Assembly: GCA_022820665.1 (NCBI GenBank)
Contig: JAJEFB010000023.1
Coordinates: forward strand, 1-64,000
DNA: 64,000 nt
Direction: 5' to 3'
From: Anaerolineae bacterium
GTDB taxonomy: Bacteria; Chloroflexota; Anaerolineae; Aggregatilineales; Phototrophicaceae
Shown: positions 9,348 through 17,811 of the stretch, piece after piece
Layout of the letters: each line of letters opens with the position of its first letter
Numbering within the stretch: the stretch's first letter is position 1
The notes under the pieces: model-generated
The model's database searches: none
What the model saw: only the letters and a program-made list of their open reading frames with translations
Told to the model about the DNA's origin: nothing
Program-made: the position numbers and the translations under genes

Positions 9348-10316
9348 ATGGTTACCGCCCGTAGCACAGCCACGCAGGAAGAGCTGCGTCTGATGACGAG
9401 AGTCGCGTATTTGTATCACACACGCGGTCTCAAGCAGTCGCAAATCGCGCAGCAGCTTGATCTGTCGCAAGCGACTGTATCGCGGGTCCTCCGCCGGGCG
9501 GAGAGCGAGCGCATCGTGAAGACATCGGTGAATATTCCCACCGATATCCATACCGACCTTGAAGATGCATTATGCCGCAAGTACGGGCTGAAATCGGCGA
9601 TTGTCGTTCACTGCGACGATGACAGCGACGATGCCATTGTTCATCATATCGGCAGCGCCGCCGCCTTTTACGTGGAGCGGACCTTGCATCCGAATGAGGT
9701 GGTTGGCTTGTCGTCGTGGAGCGCCAGTTTGCTGGCGATGGTGAATGCAATGCACCCCACGCCAAAAGGCTCGAATGCGAAGGTGGTGCAGATTCTGGGG
9801 GGCGTGGGCCAGCCGTCCGCAGAAATGTACGCTACGCGCATTACTGAGCGCTTTGCCACGCTGGTGCAGGGTGAGCCGGTTTATTTGCCCGCGCCCGGTG
9901 TCGCCAGCTCGGAAGAAGTCCGCAACCAATTGATCGCTGATGTCTACGTTCGTGAGGCGCTCGATCTGTTCGACCGCGTTAGCCTTGCCATTGTTGGCAT
10001 CGGCAGCATCGAACCGTCAAAGCTATTAGTCAGCAGCGGCAATGTTTTCACCAGCGAAGAATTAAATGCTCTGGAAGCAGCCGGGGCGGTCGGCGATATC
10101 TGTTTGCGCTTCTTTGACGCCGATGGGCGCCCGGTGGCGCTGCCGCTTGATAAACGCGTCGTGAGTATGCGCCTCGAGCAACTCGCCAAAGCGCAGCGAG
10201 TGCTTGGCCTTGCCGGCGGGAAGCGCAAGAGCACAGCTATTTGCGCCGCCTTGAGGGGCAAGCTCGTCAACGTACTGATCACCGATCACAAGACTGCCGC
10301 CACTCTAGCGGATTAG
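9348..10316 (+). CDS. SorC-family sugar-binding transcriptional regulator
   Basis: 322 residues. The N-terminal ~60 residues hold a helix-turn-helix (LKQSQIAQQLDLSQATVSRV). The remainder is the SorC/DeoR-like sugar-phosphate-binding domain, including the NagB-fold motifs VVGLSSWSASLLAMV and VGIGSIEPS. Family members bind a phosphorylated sugar effector and control the adjacent operon. It starts 6 bases after the preceding stop codon and is embedded in the operon it probably regulates. A likely site is the palindrome at 312-327. Confidence 0.88.
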   Translation: MVTARSTATQEELRLMTRVAYLYHTRGLKQSQIAQQLDLSQATVSRVLRRAESERIVKTSVNIPTDIHTDLEDALCRKYGLKSAIVVHCDDDSDDAIVHHIGSAAAFYVERTLHPNEVVGLSSWSASLLAMVNAMHPTPKGSNAKVVQILGGVGQPSAEMYATRITERFATLVQGEPVYLPAPGVASSEEVRNQLIADVYVREALDLFDRVSLAIVGIGSIEPSKLLVSSGNVFTSEELNALEAAGAVGDICLRFFDADGRPVALPLDKRVVSMRLEQLAKAQRVLGLAGGKRKSTAICAALRGKLVNVLITDHKTAATLAD

Positions 10317-10338
10317 ATAGGCTTGCTAGGGAAGCCCT

Positions 10339-11163
10339 GTGCATATGCGAACGCTGCAACGGAAGTCAATCGAATACAGGAAAACGATTCTGCGCATCAT
10401 CAAGGCGGCCAATGCCGGGCATACCGCCGGTAGCCTATCCTGCATTGACATACTCAACGTGCTCTACAACTATGTCATGGACATCACGCCGCAGAACTTC
10501 AGCTCGCCCCAGCGAGACCGCTACATCCAGAGCAAGGGGCATTCGGTCGAAGCGCTGTACGTTGTACTGGCTGACAAAGGCTTCTTCCCCGCGGCGGAAC
10601 TGGACACACTGGGCCGCTTCCGCTCTCACTTCGTTGGCCATCCCACGCGCAAAGTACCCGGCATCGAACACAACACTGGCGCGCTTGGCCATGGCTTGTC
10701 GGTCAGCGTCGGGCTCGCCTTGGGCGCGAAGTATAGAGGCAGCCCCCATCGTGTCTTCACGTTACTCGGCGACGGCGAGCTGGCAGAAGGCTCGAGCTGG
10801 GAAGCGCTGATGGCGGCTGGGCATTATCAGCTCGACAATCTCGTCATCATTGTCGACCGCAATCGTCTGCAAATCACCGGCTCGACCGAAGATGTCATGG
10901 GCTTGGAGCCGTTGGCAGACAAGTTCGCCGCCTTTGGCTGCGCGGTGCGGAGCTGTGACGGCAACGATGTCGAGGCTCTGACACAGGCTCTGGAGCAGTT
11001 GCCATTTGTGCGTGGCAAGCCAAACCTGTTGCTGGCCCAAACGACGAAGGGCAAGGGCGTGAGTTTCATGGAAGATGTCGCCCGCTGGCACCACAGGGTG
11101 CCGGCCGATGAAGAATACGCCGCCGCCCTGCGCGAACTGGAAACGGCGGAGATGACGCTGTGA
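10339..11163 (+). CDS. Transketolase-like protein, N-terminal (TPP-binding) subunit
   Basis: 274 residues. Thiamine-diphosphate-binding motif GDGELAEGSSWEALMAAG followed by the Asn of VDRNRLQ. GHTAGSLSC and GALGHGLSVS are transketolase active-site loops. It is the N-terminal half of a split transketolase, as in archaeal enzymes and in AptA/AptB and SqwG/SqwH systems. The start is GTG 10339, with AGGGA 6 nt upstream; ATG 10345 is the alternative. It overlaps the next gene by GTGA. Generic TktA-type proteins are about 660 residues in one chain, so this is a specialised split enzyme. The inferred substrate is a ketose phosphate made by the downstream isomerase and kinase. Confidence 0.88.
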   Translation: MHMRTLQRKSIEYRKTILRIIKAANAGHTAGSLSCIDILNVLYNYVMDITPQNFSSPQRDRYIQSKGHSVEALYVVLADKGFFPAAELDTLGRFRSHFVGHPTRKVPGIEHNTGALGHGLSVSVGLALGAKYRGSPHRVFTLLGDGELAEGSSWEALMAAGHYQLDNLVIIVDRNRLQITGSTEDVMGLEPLADKFAAFGCAVRSCDGNDVEALTQALEQLPFVRGKPNLLLAQTTKGKGVSFMEDVARWHHRVPADEEYAAALRELETAEMTL

Positions 11164-12110
11164 TCGCCCCGGCAATCGGACGCGCCAATCTTGAAGTCTT
11201 CGCTGATACCGTGCTGGAGCTGGCGCGGCAAGACCCGTCGATCATGGTCGTTACCAGTGATTCCCGTGGATCGGGCAAGTTAGTCCCGTTTGGTGAAGAG
11301 CTGCCCGACCAAATCATCGAGATGGGCATCGCCGAGCAGAATCTGGTCGGCGTCGCCGCTGGCTTGGCGATGTCCGGCGCGACGGTCTTCGCCGTCTCGC
11401 CCGCCTGTTTCCTCACTGCCCGCGCCCTGGAACAGATCAAGAACGACGTGGCTTATTCAGATCATCCGGTGAAATTGATTGGCATCAGCGCCGGCGTGAG
11501 TTATGGCGCTCTCGGCGCCACTCATCACTCCATACATGACTTCGCTGCCCTGCGCGCCATCAATAATGTGGGCATCGTTGTGCCGGCTGACAACTTTGAA
11601 ACGCGAGAGGCGATTCGCGCCGCGCTTGCTCACGCGCGTCCGTTGTATATTCGCTACGGCAAGAAGCCCATGCTCGATCTGCACTCGCCCGACACGCGCT
11701 TTGAAATCGGCGAAGCCATCGTCATCCGGGAAGGCGAGGACCTGACCTTCATCGCGACGGGAGAACCGACCGGGCGGGCGCTCCTGGCGGCGCAGAACCT
11801 GGAAGCGGACGGTATCAGCTGCCGCGTGATCAGCATGCACACCGTCAAGCCGCTCGATATGGAGGCGCTGCTCTACGCGGCGCGGCATTCCAGCGCCATC
11901 ATCACTGTGGAAGAGCACAGCATCTACGGTGGCCTAGGCGAAGCCTGCGCCGCAATCCTGCTGCAGCACGGCATCTGCCTGCCCTTCAAGATTGTGGCGA
12001 TCCCCGATGATTACACGGTGACGGGTGATCAACTGGAAATCTTCGACCATTACGGCATTTCGGCTGCGGGATTATCGGCGGCGGCGCGAGATTTGCTGGC
12101 GAAGGGCTGA
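11160..12110 (+). CDS. Transketolase-like protein, C-terminal (pyrimidine-binding) subunit
   Basis: 316 residues, GTG start overlapping the upstream stop codon. It contains the pyrimidine-binding domain with the activating glutamate in EMGIAEQNLVG, followed by a transketolase C-terminal domain (~residues 185-310). It completes the thiamine-dependent enzyme with the preceding subunit. Note that the window also encodes a TPP-riboswitch-controlled thiamine importer (46149-50137), which would supply the cofactor. Confidence 0.88.
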   Translation: MIAPAIGRANLEVFADTVLELARQDPSIMVVTSDSRGSGKLVPFGEELPDQIIEMGIAEQNLVGVAAGLAMSGATVFAVSPACFLTARALEQIKNDVAYSDHPVKLIGISAGVSYGALGATHHSIHDFAALRAINNVGIVVPADNFETREAIRAALAHARPLYIRYGKKPMLDLHSPDTRFEIGEAIVIREGEDLTFIATGEPTGRALLAAQNLEADGISCRVISMHTVKPLDMEALLYAARHSSAIITVEEHSIYGGLGEACAAILLQHGICLPFKIVAIPDDYTVTGDQLEIFDHYGISAAGLSAAARDLLAKG

Positions 12111-12113
12111 GGC

Positions 12114-13589
12114 ATGGGACGGATCTTGGCGATTGACCAGAGCACATCGGCGACTAAAGCGCTGATGTTCAGCGCTGACGGCGTCCTGCTCGATGACGTA
12201 TCGCTGCCGCATCAGCAGTATTATCCCCGCGCTGGTTGGGTCGAGCATGACGCGGACGAGATCTACCGCAATACAATTTGCGCCGCCCGGCAGCTCCTCG
12301 CGCGCGATCCTACGGGCGGCGGCGACCTCCTCTGCCTCAGCATCACGAATCAACGAGAAACGATCGTTGTCTTCGACCGTGAGACGGGCGCGCCCCTCCA
12401 CCCCGCTATCGTTTGGCAGTGTCGCCGCGGCGATCCCATTTGCCAACACCTGATCAGCGCCGGTCATGAGACGACCGTGCACGCCAAGACCGGCTTGAAA
12501 ATCGACACCTACTTTCCCGCGTCTAAACTGACCTGGCTGCTGCGGGACAACAACGACATCCGAGAGCAGATTGACGATGGCAGCGCATTGGTCGGTACGA
12601 TCGACAGCTATCTAATATACCGGCTTACACAGGGGGCGGTTTTCGCGACCGACCACAGCAACGCCAGCCGGACGCTGCTGTTCAACATTCGTACGCTGTC
12701 ATGGGATGAGGAACTCTGCGCGTTATTTGAGGTGCCTGTATCTGCCCTGCCGACTATCCAAGAAAGCAGCTCGCATTTCGGCGAAACCAATTTGGAAGGC
12801 ACGCTTGAGCGTCCGTTGACTATCTGTGGCGTCATGGGGGATTCGCAGGCAGCGCTTTTGGCGCAGCGCTGCTTTTCGCCTGGCGAGGCAAAAGTGACGC
12901 TCGGCACTGGATCCTCCGTATTGCTCAATATCGGCGCCGAACCCGTCTATTCGAAGAACGGCATATTGACCGCTTTGGCTTGGGTGCGCGAAGGCGAGCC
13001 GGTATATGCTTTCGAAGGCATTATCAATTTCGCCGGCGCGACAATTGCCTGGCTGCGCGATCAACTGGAGCTGATCGAGTCTGTCGCCATGTCTGAACAG
13101 CTGGCGACGTCGGTAAGCGATAGCGGTGGCGTCTATTTTGTCCCTGCGTTCGTCGGTCTTAACGCGCCTTATTGGCGCGCCGATGTCAAGGCGGCCATCG
13201 TCGGGCTCTCCCCGTCCAGCACCAAAGCGCATGTTGTACGAGCCGCCCTGGAATCGATCGCGTTTCAAATCAATGATGTGCTCGAACTGATGGCGGCAGA
13301 TTCCCAAACCGAGCTGACGCGAATCCGCGCGGATGGCGGCGCCATTCGTAATCGATTCTTAATGCAATTCATCGCCGACCTTGCCGGCATCACGGTAGAT
13401 GTGCCCCGGTTTTCCGAGCTCTCGGCGCTTGGCGCTGTGTACGCCGGCCTGTTGGGCTTGAAGCTGTGTACAACGGACGAGCTGGGCAAGTTCTCGACTG
13501 CCTACCTGGCCTATAAAGCTGAAGCAAGCGTAGATGAAATCGCCGAACTGGTTGCAGGTTGGAGAGCGGCGGTGCAAAAGATTCTGTAG
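12114..13589 (+). CDS. FGGY-family carbohydrate kinase
   Basis: 491 residues. The N-terminal actin-like domain shows DQSTSATKALMF and the ITNQRET motif of the glycerol-kinase branch. The catalytic base region is GVMGDSQAAL and the adenosine site is ADGGAIRNRFLMQF. FGGY kinases phosphorylate ketopentoses, glycerol and related polyols. Given the split transketolase just upstream and an aldose-ketose isomerase just downstream, a ketopentose such as apulose or xylulose is the most likely substrate. Glycerol itself cannot be excluded from sequence. It starts 3 bases after the preceding stop codon. Confidence 0.85.
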   Translation: MGRILAIDQSTSATKALMFSADGVLLDDVSLPHQQYYPRAGWVEHDADEIYRNTICAARQLLARDPTGGGDLLCLSITNQRETIVVFDRETGAPLHPAIVWQCRRGDPICQHLISAGHETTVHAKTGLKIDTYFPASKLTWLLRDNNDIREQIDDGSALVGTIDSYLIYRLTQGAVFATDHSNASRTLLFNIRTLSWDEELCALFEVPVSALPTIQESSSHFGETNLEGTLERPLTICGVMGDSQAALLAQRCFSPGEAKVTLGTGSSVLLNIGAEPVYSKNGILTALAWVREGEPVYAFEGIINFAGATIAWLRDQLELIESVAMSEQLATSVSDSGGVYFVPAFVGLNAPYWRADVKAAIVGLSPSSTKAHVVRAALESIAFQINDVLELMAADSQTELTRIRADGGAIRNRFLMQFIADLAGITVDVPRFSELSALGAVYAGLLGLKLCTTDELGKFSTAYLAYKAEASVDEIAELVAGWRAAVQKIL

Positions 13590-13618
13590 CGCCGATTCTA
13601 TTCTTGAGAGGAATGAAA

Positions 13619-15034
13619 ATGGCTGAGAATAAACTAACTCTGGGTGTGATTGTGGGCAATCGAGACTTCTTCCCCGATGTCTTGATCACGGAGGGACGCC
13701 AGGACATCCTCGATGTTCTTGCGGAAGTGGATGTTCGCCCCATTATGCTCGACGAAGCCGCCACCAAACTGGGCGCGGTCGAAACCTGGGAGGACGCCAA
13801 GAAATGCGCTGCGCTTTTCAATCAGCATCGCTCAGATATCGATGGTATCCTGATCGCCTTGCCTAACTTTGGCGACGAAAAAGGCATCGCCGAGACAGTC
13901 AAGCTATCCGAGCTGCGGGTGCCCATTTTAGTGCAAGCCTATCCCGATAACCTCAATGCGCTGATCCCCTCGCGGCGCCGCGATGCTTTCTGCGGGAAGA
14001 TCTCGGTCTGCAACAACTTGTATCAGTACGGCTGCGATTACAGTGTCACCAGCCAGCACACGGTGCACCCAAAGTCGGAATCATTCCGCGCCGATCTGCA
14101 GAAGTTTCTGGGCGTCTGTCGAGTCGTCCGTGGCCTCAAGCGCGCTCGGCTCGGCGCGGTTGGCGCGCGTCCCAATGCTTTCAACACGACAAGGTACAGT
14201 GAGAAGTTGCTTCAGAGCATAGGGATCAGCGTGCAGACTCTAGACCTGACCGACGTGTTTGGTCCGGCGCGAAAGCTGGCTGATGATGACGCGCGCGTGC
14301 AAGAGCGGATCAGCAAGATCACCGCTTACGTCAAGACAGAGGGCGTCCCGCATCCCTCCCTGCTCAAGATGGCGAAGATTGGCGTTGTCTTGGACGATTG
14401 GATGGATTCGCTTGATATCACCGCGACCGCCCTGCAATGCTGGGATTCGCTGCAATTGAATTACGGGGTTAACGTTTGTACCCTGATGAGTATGATGAGC
14501 GAGCAGCTACTCCCGAGCGCCTGCGAGGTCGATATCACCGGCGTGGTTTCGATGTACGCGTTGCAGTTGGCTTCAGGGACGCCGAGCGCGCTGGTCGATT
14601 GGAACAACAATTACGCCGACGACCCAAACAAATGCGTGCTCTTTCACTGCGGCAACTGGGCGAAGAGCTTCTTTGATGAAGACTTCAAGATGGAATACGC
14701 GCCGATCCTCGGCTCAACCCTGGGAGACGAAAATACCTATGGCGTGGTCGCCGGGCGGACGCCCCCGGGTCCTTTCAGCTACGCGCGGGTTACGACCGAT
14801 GATCGTCATGGCGCGATAAGGGCTTATGTCGGCGACGGCATGTTTGTCGATGATCCCCTGGATACCTTCGGCAGCCGCGCCGTGGTCGAAGTGCCGGCGT
14901 TGCAGTCGCTGATGCGGCATATCTGCAAGAACGGCTTTGAACACCACGCTGCGATGAACCGCTCGCATTCGGCCGAAATCCTTAACGAAGCCTTTTCATC
15001 ATATTTCGGCTGGGATGTCTATCACCATAACTGA
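13619..15034 (+). CDS. L-fucose/L-arabinose isomerase-fold sugar isomerase
   Basis: 471 residues from ATG 13619, chosen because AGAGGA lies 6 nt upstream; the open frame extends back to 13559 inside the kinase gene. The fold is that of the FucI/AraA superfamily. Probable metal ligands are Glu303 in CEVDITG, Asp327 in VDWNNNY and His343 in LFHCGNW. These enzymes interconvert aldoses and ketoses with Mn2+ at the subunit interface. It closes the catabolic operon and would supply the ketose for the kinase. It does not resemble the xylose-isomerase-like barrel expected for described D-apiose isomerases, so the exact substrate is open. Confidence 0.82.
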   Translation: MAENKLTLGVIVGNRDFFPDVLITEGRQDILDVLAEVDVRPIMLDEAATKLGAVETWEDAKKCAALFNQHRSDIDGILIALPNFGDEKGIAETVKLSELRVPILVQAYPDNLNALIPSRRRDAFCGKISVCNNLYQYGCDYSVTSQHTVHPKSESFRADLQKFLGVCRVVRGLKRARLGAVGARPNAFNTTRYSEKLLQSIGISVQTLDLTDVFGPARKLADDDARVQERISKITAYVKTEGVPHPSLLKMAKIGVVLDDWMDSLDITATALQCWDSLQLNYGVNVCTLMSMMSEQLLPSACEVDITGVVSMYALQLASGTPSALVDWNNNYADDPNKCVLFHCGNWAKSFFDEDFKMEYAPILGSTLGDENTYGVVAGRTPPGPFSYARVTTDDRHGAIRAYVGDGMFVDDPLDTFGSRAVVEVPALQSLMRHICKNGFEHHAAMNRSHSAEILNEAFSSYFGWDVYHHN

Positions 15035-15346
15035 GCGCCAATTGATCACCGTTCGTTGTTGTAGCGAGCAGCAAGGATGGCGCGGTGACTTTTGCGAATG
15101 TGAACGTAGGAAATGAGGCCGCGCAATTTGCTGGGCATCGGCGATAATCGGTAGCGGCGATGTGCTTGAGGGATAAGCAGATGATCTGGTCCATGGGCAT
15201 TGTATCGATACTGAGACGTTTGCGGATTTAGCATACGGAGCCTTTGGACGCCCCCTGAGCCGTTTGAAGGTGGCTTGCGGTGATCTGTTCAACATGTGTG
15301 AGCCAGGCGACTCAAATCTGCTTCAATCGCGGTCAACACCAGCAAT
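15035..15346. other. Intergenic region after locus A; possible weak terminator
   Basis: No convincing gene. TCACCG (15046-15051) and CGGTGA (15083-15088) can close a stem that encloses a second one (TTGTTG with CAGCAA) and is followed by CTTTTG, a weak candidate terminator for the upstream operon. A 10-base palindrome, GTATCGATAC, occurs at 15202-15211. Small minus-strand frames here (for example 15046-15234) lack ribosome sites and recognisable domains. Confidence 0.35.
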
Positions 15347-15375
15347 TTGACAGACTGAAAGCGGCTGTCTATACT
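15347..15375 (+). promoter_or_regulatory. Putative sigma70-type promoter of the second sugar operon
   Basis: TTGACA at 15347-15352 and TATACT at 15370-15375 with 17 bases between them, a near-perfect sigma70-like match. It implies a start near 15382 and a leader of about 105 nt before the binding-protein gene. It separates locus B from locus A as an independent transcription unit. Confidence 0.65.
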
Positions 15376-15488
15376 TGAAAATACAGGTGGCGCATTTACG
15401 ACTATGCGAGCTTGAGGAGGTCCTATAGAGAAGTTTCTCGATGCAGCAGAGCCCGCCAACATATTTTTGAGAAATGAGGAATTGTGCC

Positions 15489-16736
15489 ATGAAACTTTTA
15501 GCAAGAGTTGTACTAGTAAGCTGTCTCATCCTGACATTTGCGACACCTGCGCTGTCACAGGATGACGTTGTCCTTCGCATCATGCACTGGACGTCCAGCA
15601 TGAGCAGCGAATCCGAGTGGTGGAACGCCATACTTGACGGCTTCGTTGAAATGCATCCCGGCGTCACTATTGAGAACAATTTTGTGCCCTTCCCGCAATA
15701 TTTACCTACACTTGAATCGATGATTGCTGGTGAGGAGTTGCCTGATGTCTTCTTCGGGCACGTCAAAGCGGCGGAGTTGGGTCGCGGCGGACTCTCGGTG
15801 AATTACAGCGAGGTTATGGACGAGGAATTTTTGGGTCAGTTTTATGAGGGCCCGACACGCCAATTCACCTTTGACGGTCAAATCTATGCCATCCCCTGGA
15901 CGGCGCAGATGTTTGGCATCTTCGTCAATCCGGCCATCATGGAAGAATTGGGGTTGGAACCGGCCGAGACCTGGGATGATTTGATCGCGATGGCGCCCAC
16001 AATAAACGATGCGGGTTATATACCCGTGGCTTGGGGCAACTCTGCGATGAATGTCTGCCCCGATTTCGTGCTGCCTATCATCACGCAGTTCGGCGGCGAT
16101 GTTTGGGCGCTTGATGATCTGAGCGATCCAGATGTGTCATGGGATTCCGAGCCGGTGGTGCAGGCGCTGGCGCTGTTGCAGGACCTCGCGATGAACGGCG
16201 TGTTCATGCCGGGCATAAATGGCGTAAGCGAGGCGCAAGGCGCGCAGATATTTTATCAGGGGCGCTCGGCCATGTTTTACGGCGGGTCCTGGTATCCGGG
16301 CATCATCGTCAATGAAGCGCCCGAGGAACTGGCTGCCAACTACTATGTGGCCAAGAATCCCGCCCTGACCGCTGATGATATCCACTGGTCGGGCAATGGC
16401 AGTGGTGAAGGCTGGGTGACGAAGGCGAACAGCGAAAACACTGAGTTGGCGCTGGAGCTCGTCAAATACCTCATGAGCCCAGAAATCTATTCGCAGCACA
16501 TCACAGAAACACAAAACATGCCGTCAATGGAGGCGGGGCTCGAATTTGTGGAGAATGAAATCGTGCGGGAAATGACCAGTTGGCTGACAACTGACGGCGC
16601 GAATCACATTCTCTTCGGGCAAGGCAGTTGGGACGGCATCTCGGGCGTCTGCGCCAGCATTCTTGATGGTTCGATCACGCCGGAAGATGGCGCGGCCGAG
16701 ATCCAAGCGAATGTGTTGGCAGCCCGTGCCCGCTAG
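15489..16736 (+). CDS. Sugar ABC transporter substrate-binding protein, family 1
   Basis: 415 residues from ATG 15489, selected because GAGGAAT lies 6 nt upstream; ATG 15474 is the in-frame alternative. The signal peptide is MKLLARVVLVSCLILTF followed by an ALS cleavage region. The mature part is a SBP_bac_1 (CUT1, maltose/multiple-sugar) binding protein with the usual KAAELGRGGLS and NPAIMEELGLEPAETWDDL segments. It delivers a sugar to the two permeases encoded next. No ATPase gene is nearby, as is common for CUT1 systems that share an MsmK/UgpC-type ATPase encoded elsewhere. Confidence 0.88.
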   Translation: MKLLARVVLVSCLILTFATPALSQDDVVLRIMHWTSSMSSESEWWNAILDGFVEMHPGVTIENNFVPFPQYLPTLESMIAGEELPDVFFGHVKAAELGRGGLSVNYSEVMDEEFLGQFYEGPTRQFTFDGQIYAIPWTAQMFGIFVNPAIMEELGLEPAETWDDLIAMAPTINDAGYIPVAWGNSAMNVCPDFVLPIITQFGGDVWALDDLSDPDVSWDSEPVVQALALLQDLAMNGVFMPGINGVSEAQGAQIFYQGRSAMFYGGSWYPGIIVNEAPEELAANYYVAKNPALTADDIHWSGNGSGEGWVTKANSENTELALELVKYLMSPEIYSQHITETQNMPSMEAGLEFVENEIVREMTSWLTTDGANHILFGQGSWDGISGVCASILDGSITPEDGAAEIQANVLAARAR

Positions 16737-16784
16737 CCACTTGTAGTTCGGCGGCGAACGAAGAGAACACGCTGGCGAGTTTAG

Positions 16785-16819
16785 GAGCGGGGCGACGGCA
16801 GTTCGCCGGCGCCCTGCTC
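16785..16819 (+). promoter_or_regulatory. Stable intercistronic stem-loop between binding protein and permease genes
   Basis: GAGCGGGGCG (16785-16794) pairs with CGCCCTGCTC (16810-16819). After a single A/G mismatch an inner CGGC/GCCG stem (16796-16799 with 16805-16808) is capped by AGTTC. That is 14 base pairs in total, including one G-U. It lies 48 nt after the binding-protein stop codon, is followed by GCCTCGTTATTT and lacks a clean T-tract. It is likely to stabilise the binding-protein mRNA or partly terminate. Confidence 0.65.
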
Positions 16820-16875
16820 GCCTCGTTATTTCCATCCTCAGCATAGCGCGCTGGCGCGTCAAATGATGAGATCTT

Positions 16876-17811
16876 ATGACGGTTTCCTCTGTCAGGCCCA
16901 AGAGTGAAGACCTTTGGATGACACAGTTGAAAAAGTTTTTGCTGCCCGCCGCGTTTCTTTTTCCGGCCGGCTTCTTCCTAGCTGCGTTCATCGCCGTGCC
17001 GATGATACAAGCGATACTGCTGGGCTTTCAACGTTGGAATGGCATAGAACCGGCAACCTGGGTAGGTTTGCGCAACTATGAGAATCTGCTTCAGGACAAG
17101 GTTTTCTGGCAATCAATGGGCAATGTCGTGTACTACACTGTCGCCACGACCGTCTTCCAGACGACGATACCACTACTGATCGCCAACATACTGAATTCAG
17201 GATTGCGAGGCAGCACCGCCTTTCGCTTCCTGTATTTCCTGCCTGTGATCATCTCCTTGACGATAACAGGCTTGCTATGGCGCATGATCTATGAGCCCAA
17301 TTTTGGCGTCTTGAACGAGATACTGCGCAGTTTGGGGTTGCGCGATTGGACGCAACTTTGGCTGGCAGACAGAAATCTGGTGATTCCTTGCATCATCGCG
17401 GTATCCATCTGGCAGTCGCTTGGATTTTTCATGATGATCTTTTTCGCCGCCATGCAGGGCATCCCCCAAGACTTGTATGAGTCTGCCTCGATTGATGGCG
17501 CTAACGTCTGGCATCGTTTTCGCTTCATTACCATCCCGATGTTGAGGAGCACAATGACTGTGGTCATCGTGCTGAATACGATCGGCGGCATCCGCGCCTT
17601 TGATCAGATTTGGGTGATGACCACTGGCGGACCTAATCACGCCAGCGAAACGCTCGGTACATATTTGTACCGCACTGCCTTCGGCGCCCTTGGCAGTTCT
17701 AACCCGCACCTTGGTTATGCGACCGCCATCGCCATCGTAATTCTTGTCTTCAGCTTGATATTCAGCATCATCCAGATTCGAGTCGGGCAGGTGAATGAAG
17801 TAGAGCTATGA
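16876..17811 (+). CDS. Sugar ABC transporter permease (MalF/UgpA-like)
   Basis: 311 residues with six predicted transmembrane segments. The cytoplasmic EAA loop reads YESASIDGANVWHRFRFITI. It is the first channel subunit of the CUT1 importer. ATG 16876 gives a 14-residue polar leader before MTQLKKFLLPAAFLFPAG. ATG 16918 is a credible alternative start, since homologues usually begin close to the first helix. The end overlaps the next gene by ATGA. Confidence 0.87.
   Translation: MTVSSVRPKSEDLWMTQLKKFLLPAAFLFPAGFFLAAFIAVPMIQAILLGFQRWNGIEPATWVGLRNYENLLQDKVFWQSMGNVVYYTVATTVFQTTIPLLIANILNSGLRGSTAFRFLYFLPVIISLTITGLLWRMIYEPNFGVLNEILRSLGLRDWTQLWLADRNLVIPCIIAVSIWQSLGFFMMIFFAAMQGIPQDLYESASIDGANVWHRFRFITIPMLRSTMTVVIVLNTIGGIRAFDQIWVMTTGGPNHASETLGTYLYRTAFGALGSSNPHLGYATAIAIVILVFSLIFSIIQIRVGQVNEVEL

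Noticed and set aside
10339-15034. Sulfoquinovose sulfo-transketolase (Sqw) pathway as explanation for the split transketolase and isomerase
   Set aside because: No GH31 sulfoquinovosidase, sulfolactaldehyde-processing gene or sulfonate exporter is present, and an FGGY kinase is. Kept only as a lower-ranked alternative.
15046-15295. Small minus-strand frames in the locus A/B gap
   Set aside because: Basic, low-complexity composition, overlapping frames and no ribosome site. A decayed transposase was considered but no motif supports it.
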